From NCBI GenBank assembly GCA_904502215.1, contig CAJGDQ010000047.1:1-7525 (forward strand): DNA of 7,525 bases. The letters run 5' to 3'. The notes beneath the pieces were generated by a model. The model ran no database searches. It was given only the letters and a program-made list of their open reading frames with translations, and was not told where the DNA came from. Shown here piece after piece: positions 5,202 to 7,525 of this stretch. Every line of letters begins with the position of its first letter. The first letter of the stretch is position 1. Source of the stretch: Clostridiaceae bacterium. GTDB taxonomy: Bacteria; Bacillota; Clostridia; Oscillospirales; Acutalibacteraceae. A program made the position numbers and the translations under genes.

Positions 5202-5828
5202 ATGAAAATTATATTCGAAGATGAAAGCATAATAGTTTGTATAAAACCTATGGGTATTCTATCCCAAGCTGATAGCAAGGGTGGGGAGAGTATGATAACA
5301 CTTCTTGAAGAGCATACCAAAGGCGTTATTTACCCTCTTCATAGGCTTGACAAAGAGGTTGGCGGAGTTATGGTTTATGCCAAAACAAAGTCTGCGGCAG
5401 CCATTCTTTCAAAGGATATAGGAGAGCAGAAATTTAAAAAAGAATATTTAGCCCTTATCCACGGCAAACCCGATGAAAAAGGGGAAATGGTTGACCTTTT
5501 ATTCAAGGACAGCAAAAAGAATAAATCTTTTGTTGTTAAAAAGGAGAGAAGAGGGGTTAAAAAAGCCTCGCTTGAATACGAACTTATAAATTCTAATGAT
5601 GAGCTTTCGGTTGTTAAAATTTTGCTTCATACGGGCAGAACTCATCAGATAAGAGTTCAGTTTGCTTCTTGCAAAATGCCACTTGTTGCCGATAGAAAAT
5701 ATGGCGCAAAGGATGAATTTAATGAAATAGGCCTTTGGTCTTATAGAATATCCTTTGTCCATCCTAAATCAAAAGAAGCGGTTTCTTTTTGCGCCGAGCC
5801 TCAAAATATAATAAAGGAATACATATGA
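5202..5828 (+). CDS. RluA-family pseudouridine synthase
   Basis: Converts specific uridines of rRNA or tRNA to pseudouridine; the target cannot be read from the sequence. The 208-residue protein begins directly with the catalytic fold (FEDESIIVCIKPMGILSQ, the beta-strand and KP-G motif typical of the family) and has no N-terminal S4 domain, so it is shorter than RluC/RluD proteins. The catalytic motif is HRLDKEVGG with D50 as the nucleophile. The second hallmark, HTGRTHQIRVQFA, is at 143-155, and LVADRKYG follows at about 160-167. The HRLD motif is usually followed by T-S/R-G; here V53-G54-G55 is a small variation outside the catalytic residue. It forms a single-gene unit with a consensus promoter and shares a convergent terminator with upp. 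Naming it rluA, rluC or rluD would be a guess. Confidence 0.93.
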   Translation: MKIIFEDESIIVCIKPMGILSQADSKGGESMITLLEEHTKGVIYPLHRLDKEVGGVMVYAKTKSAAAILSKDIGEQKFKKEYLALIHGKPDEKGEMVDLLFKDSKKNKSFVVKKERRGVKKASLEYELINSNDELSVVKILLHTGRTHQIRVQFASCKMPLVADRKYGAKDEFNEIGLWSYRISFVHPKSKEAVSFCAEPQNIIKEYI

Positions 5829-5829
5829 A

Positions 5830-5855
5830 AAATCCCTCTCAAACGAGAGGGATTT
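5830..5855. terminator. Bidirectional terminator between rluA-type gene and upp
   Basis: Perfect 11-bp stem AAATCCCTCTC/GAGAGGGATTT with a 4-base loop, placed between converging genes. On the plus strand it is followed by GGTTTTATTTT. On the minus strand the stem runs directly into ATTTTTC. It begins 2 bases after the pseudouridine synthase stop and ends 5 bases beyond the upp stop, so it can serve both. Confidence 0.92.
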
Positions 5856-5859
5856 GGTT

Positions 5860-6492
5860 TTATTTTGTGCCGAAAATTCTATCGCCGGCATCTCCAAGAC
5901 CGGGGAGGATATAGCAATGGTCATTAAGGCAGTCATCAAGGCCTGCGCAGTAAACAGGAACGTCAGGATGAGCATCGGTAAATGCTTTAATACCCTCGGG
6001 GGCTGCTATTATGCACATAAATTTAATTCTCTTAGGATTAAATTCCTTAATTCTTGCAACGGCATCAATAGCGCTGCCGCCTGTTGCGAGCATGGGGTCT
6101 AGAACGAATACATCACGCTCTTCAAGGTCTGCAGGTAACTTGCAGTAATAATCAACAGGGGTGTGGGTTTCGGGGTCACGATACATACCGATATGGCCAA
6201 CCTTTGCGGCAGGGATAAGGCTTAAAACACCGTCAACCATACCAAGACCTGCTCTGAGAATCGGAACAAACGCCATCTTTCTGCCTGCCAAAACCTTGGT
6301 TTTTGCGGTTACAAGAGGAGTTTCTGTGTTAACCTCTTTAAGTGGCAAATCACGGGTTGATTCATAACACATAAGCATTGCGATTTCGCTAACAAGCTCT
6401 CTAAACTGCTTGGAGCCTGTTCTCTTATCTCTTAAAATGCTCAACTTGTGCTGAATAAGGGGATGGTCCATAATAAATACATTTTTATCCAT
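5860..6492 (-). CDS. upp: Uracil phosphoribosyltransferase
   Basis: Cytoplasmic salvage enzyme: uracil + PRPP gives UMP + PPi. The 210-residue protein is full length (E. coli Upp is 208). Visible motifs are the N-terminal [13 protein letters not shown] (10-22), the [10 protein letters not shown] segment (76-85), the PRPP-binding loop [12 protein letters not shown] (130-141), and the C-terminal uracil-binding [14 protein letters not shown] (197-210). The ribosome binding site GGAGGAA (complement of 6499-6505) is well placed before ATG 6492. It is the last gene of the tsaB-rpiB-upp run, starting 14 bases after the rpiB stop, and ends at the shared terminator. Confidence 0.98.
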   Translation of the reverse strand: MDKNVFIMDHPLIQHKLSILRDKRTGSKQFRELVSEIAMLMCYESTRDLPLKEVNTETPLVTAKTKVLAGRKMAFVPILRAGLGMVDGVLSLIPAAKVGHIGMYRDPETHTPVDYYCKLPADLEERDVFVLDPMLATGGSAIDAVARIKEFNPKRIKFMCIIAAPEGIKAFTDAHPDVPVYCAGLDDCLNDHCYILPGLGDAGDRIFGTK

Positions 6493-6506
6493 TTAAAATT
6501 CCTCCG

Positions 6507-6947
6507 TTATCTGTTTTCAAGTGCTGTTATTTTATCTATCCTTCTTTGATGGCGGTCGCCCTCAAAGGAAGTATCAACGAAAATATCGGCAAGCTCTATT
6601 GCGGTGCCAACGCCGATAACTCTTCCGCCAAGGCATAAAACATTAGAGTTGTTATGAAGCCTTGTATACTTAGCGGAAAAATGCTCACTGCAAGCGGCAG
6701 CACGAATGCCCTTAATCTTATTAGCCGCAATAGACATTCCAATACCTGTTCCGCAAACGAGAATACCAAGCTCGTTCTTACCGGAAACAATACTATCGCA
6801 AACCGGGGCTGCAATATCGGGGTAATCTACAGATTGCATTTCATAAATACCAAAATCCTCAACCTCAAAGCCTCTTTCGGTTAAATGAGCGGCGATAGCA
6901 TTTTTATGCTCCAGAGCGCCATGGTCGCAACCAATTGCAATTTTCAT
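6507..6947 (-). CDS. rpiB: Ribose-5-phosphate isomerase B
   Basis: Interconverts ribose 5-phosphate and ribulose 5-phosphate in the pentose phosphate pathway; some RpiB/LacAB family members act on allose or galactose phosphates. The 146-residue protein matches the family length. Motifs: GCDHGALEHK (6-15), DYPDIA (41-46), CGTGIGMSIAANK with catalytic C65 as the base, and HNNSNVLCLGGR (98-109) with H98 in the ring-opening position. Having Cys and the HNNSN motif supports RpiB rather than LacA/LacB. Its ATG overlaps the tsaB stop by 4 bases (6944-6947), implying translational coupling; the ribosome binding site AAAGGAGT lies inside the end of tsaB. Ribose 5-phosphate leads to PRPP, which is the co-substrate of the downstream gene upp. 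Confidence 0.97.
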   Translation of the reverse strand: MKIAIGCDHGALEHKNAIAAHLTERGFEVEDFGIYEMQSVDYPDIAAPVCDSIVSGKNELGILVCGTGIGMSIAANKIKGIRAAACSEHFSAKYTRLHNNSNVLCLGGRVIGVGTAIELADIFVDTSFEGDRHQRRIDKITALENR

Positions 6948-7525
6948 TTTTCGTTACTCCTTTTAAGTTTTAATTCTCTTTCTGCCTGAGGAAGCCTTAA
7001 ATAAACAGGTAAAAGCTCCTTTGGCTCAACACTATCCTTTATTGCAAGAGCAACACCGATAGCGTTTTGATACATTTTATCTTCCTCGGCTTTTGAAACA
7101 TTTTCAAAATCTTTAACAAACTCATAAAAGAGATTTGATCCATCTCCAACTATTATAACACACTTTTTCTCGTTTTGGGAAATATTTTTTATTTCCTTTG
7201 CTAATTCTTCGCAAAGAAGTGCTCTATCCTCGCAAAGTCTTGTGATATTACCATCTAAAATTTCAAAATTTGCGTTATAAACCTGATTGCATCTAGCATC
7301 CATAACGGCGCAAACTATACAATCGGTATCCCTGTAATTTTGTGCCATAGCAAAAAGGGTTGAAACAGGGAAGCAGGGTTTGTTAAGAGGTGTTGCCATA
7401 CCCTTTATAGCACTAATACCAATTCTAATCCCTGTAAAAGAGCCTGGTCCCGCGCTTACGCCAAAACCATCAATATCAGAAATAGAAATATTAGCCTCTT
7501 TTAAAACCTTTTCAACCATTGGCAT
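6944..7525 (-). CDS. tsaB: tRNA threonylcarbamoyladenosine protein TsaB, N-terminus outside window
   Basis: ASKHA-fold partner of TsaD (with TsaE) that makes the t6A37 modification in ANN-decoding tRNAs. 193 residues are visible and the frame is open through base 7525. About 35-40 N-terminal residues, including the expected LAIDTS-type strand, are missing; the ATG at 7523-7525 is internal, not the start. Diagnostic motif: GPGSFTGIRIG at about 26-36 of the visible part, followed by KGMATPLNKPCFPVSTLFAMA. VMDARCNQVYNANFE (about 74-88) is the second conserved block. The C-terminal half is divergent, as usual in this family. It overlaps rpiB by 4 bases. The upstream gene may be tsaE or another cell-wall or tRNA gene, but that is not visible. 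Confidence 0.95.
   Translation of the reverse strand: MPMVEKVLKEANISISDIDGFGVSAGPGSFTGIRIGISAIKGMATPLNKPCFPVSTLFAMAQNYRDTDCIVCAVMDARCNQVYNANFEILDGNITRLCEDRALLCEELAKEIKNISQNEKKCVIIVGDGSNLFYEFVKDFENVSKAEEDKMYQNAIGVALAIKDSVEPKELLPVYLRLPQAERELKLKRSNEK

Noticed and set aside
5769..6367. Several plus- and minus-strand frames around the upp gene
   Set aside because: They overlap upp or the end of the pseudouridine synthase gene in other frames and lack motifs.

Overview
The window looks like the chromosome of a low-GC, spore-forming Firmicute, most likely a gut clostridium of the Oscillospiraceae/Ruminococcaceae type. The evidence is the spoIIGA-sigE endospore cassette, consensus sigma-A promoters with 17-bp spacers, strong GGAGG/GGTGAT-type ribosome binding sites, A/T-rich codon choice, and the standard bacterial code with TGG for tryptophan and TGA as stop. 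The genus placement is inference.

Layout from left to right. (1) Positions 1-2304, minus strand: alaS, with its C-terminal end outside the window. It is driven by a perfect TTGACA-N17-TATAAT promoter that lies back-to-back with the sporulation promoter. (2) Positions 2410-3993, plus strand: spoIIGA and sigE, the membrane aspartic protease and the pro-sigma-E it cleaves in the mother cell. (3) Positions 4021-4293: a DUF1294-type small membrane protein gene whose frame is interrupted by one TGA. (4) Positions 4312-4485: a tRNA-Lys(UUU) transcription unit with consensus promoter and a very long cUUCGg terminator hairpin. (5) Positions 4485-5100: an accessory-looking module. It has a 168-bp array of small, sequence-diverse hairpins separated by the heptamer ATGAAGC, which turns into its reverse complement GCTTCAT halfway through. 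A promoter overlaps the array's last base, followed by a 23S-rRNA-intervening-sequence-type four-helix-bundle gene with atypical codon use and its own terminator. (6) Positions 5144-5828, plus: an RluA-family pseudouridine synthase as a single-gene unit. (7) Positions 5830-5855: a bidirectional terminator. (8) Positions 5860-7525, minus: an operon transcribed tsaB-rpiB-upp (tRNA t6A modification, pentose phosphate isomerisation, uracil salvage); tsaB lacks its N-terminus because of the window edge.

Most of the window is core housekeeping or sporulation. The unusual parts are the hairpin array with the linked four-helix-bundle gene, and the nonsense-interrupted DUF1294 gene just before it. I know of no assigned function for the array, and the idea that array and gene form one mobile or co-inherited unit is inference from their contact, shared boundaries and the gene's deviant codon use.
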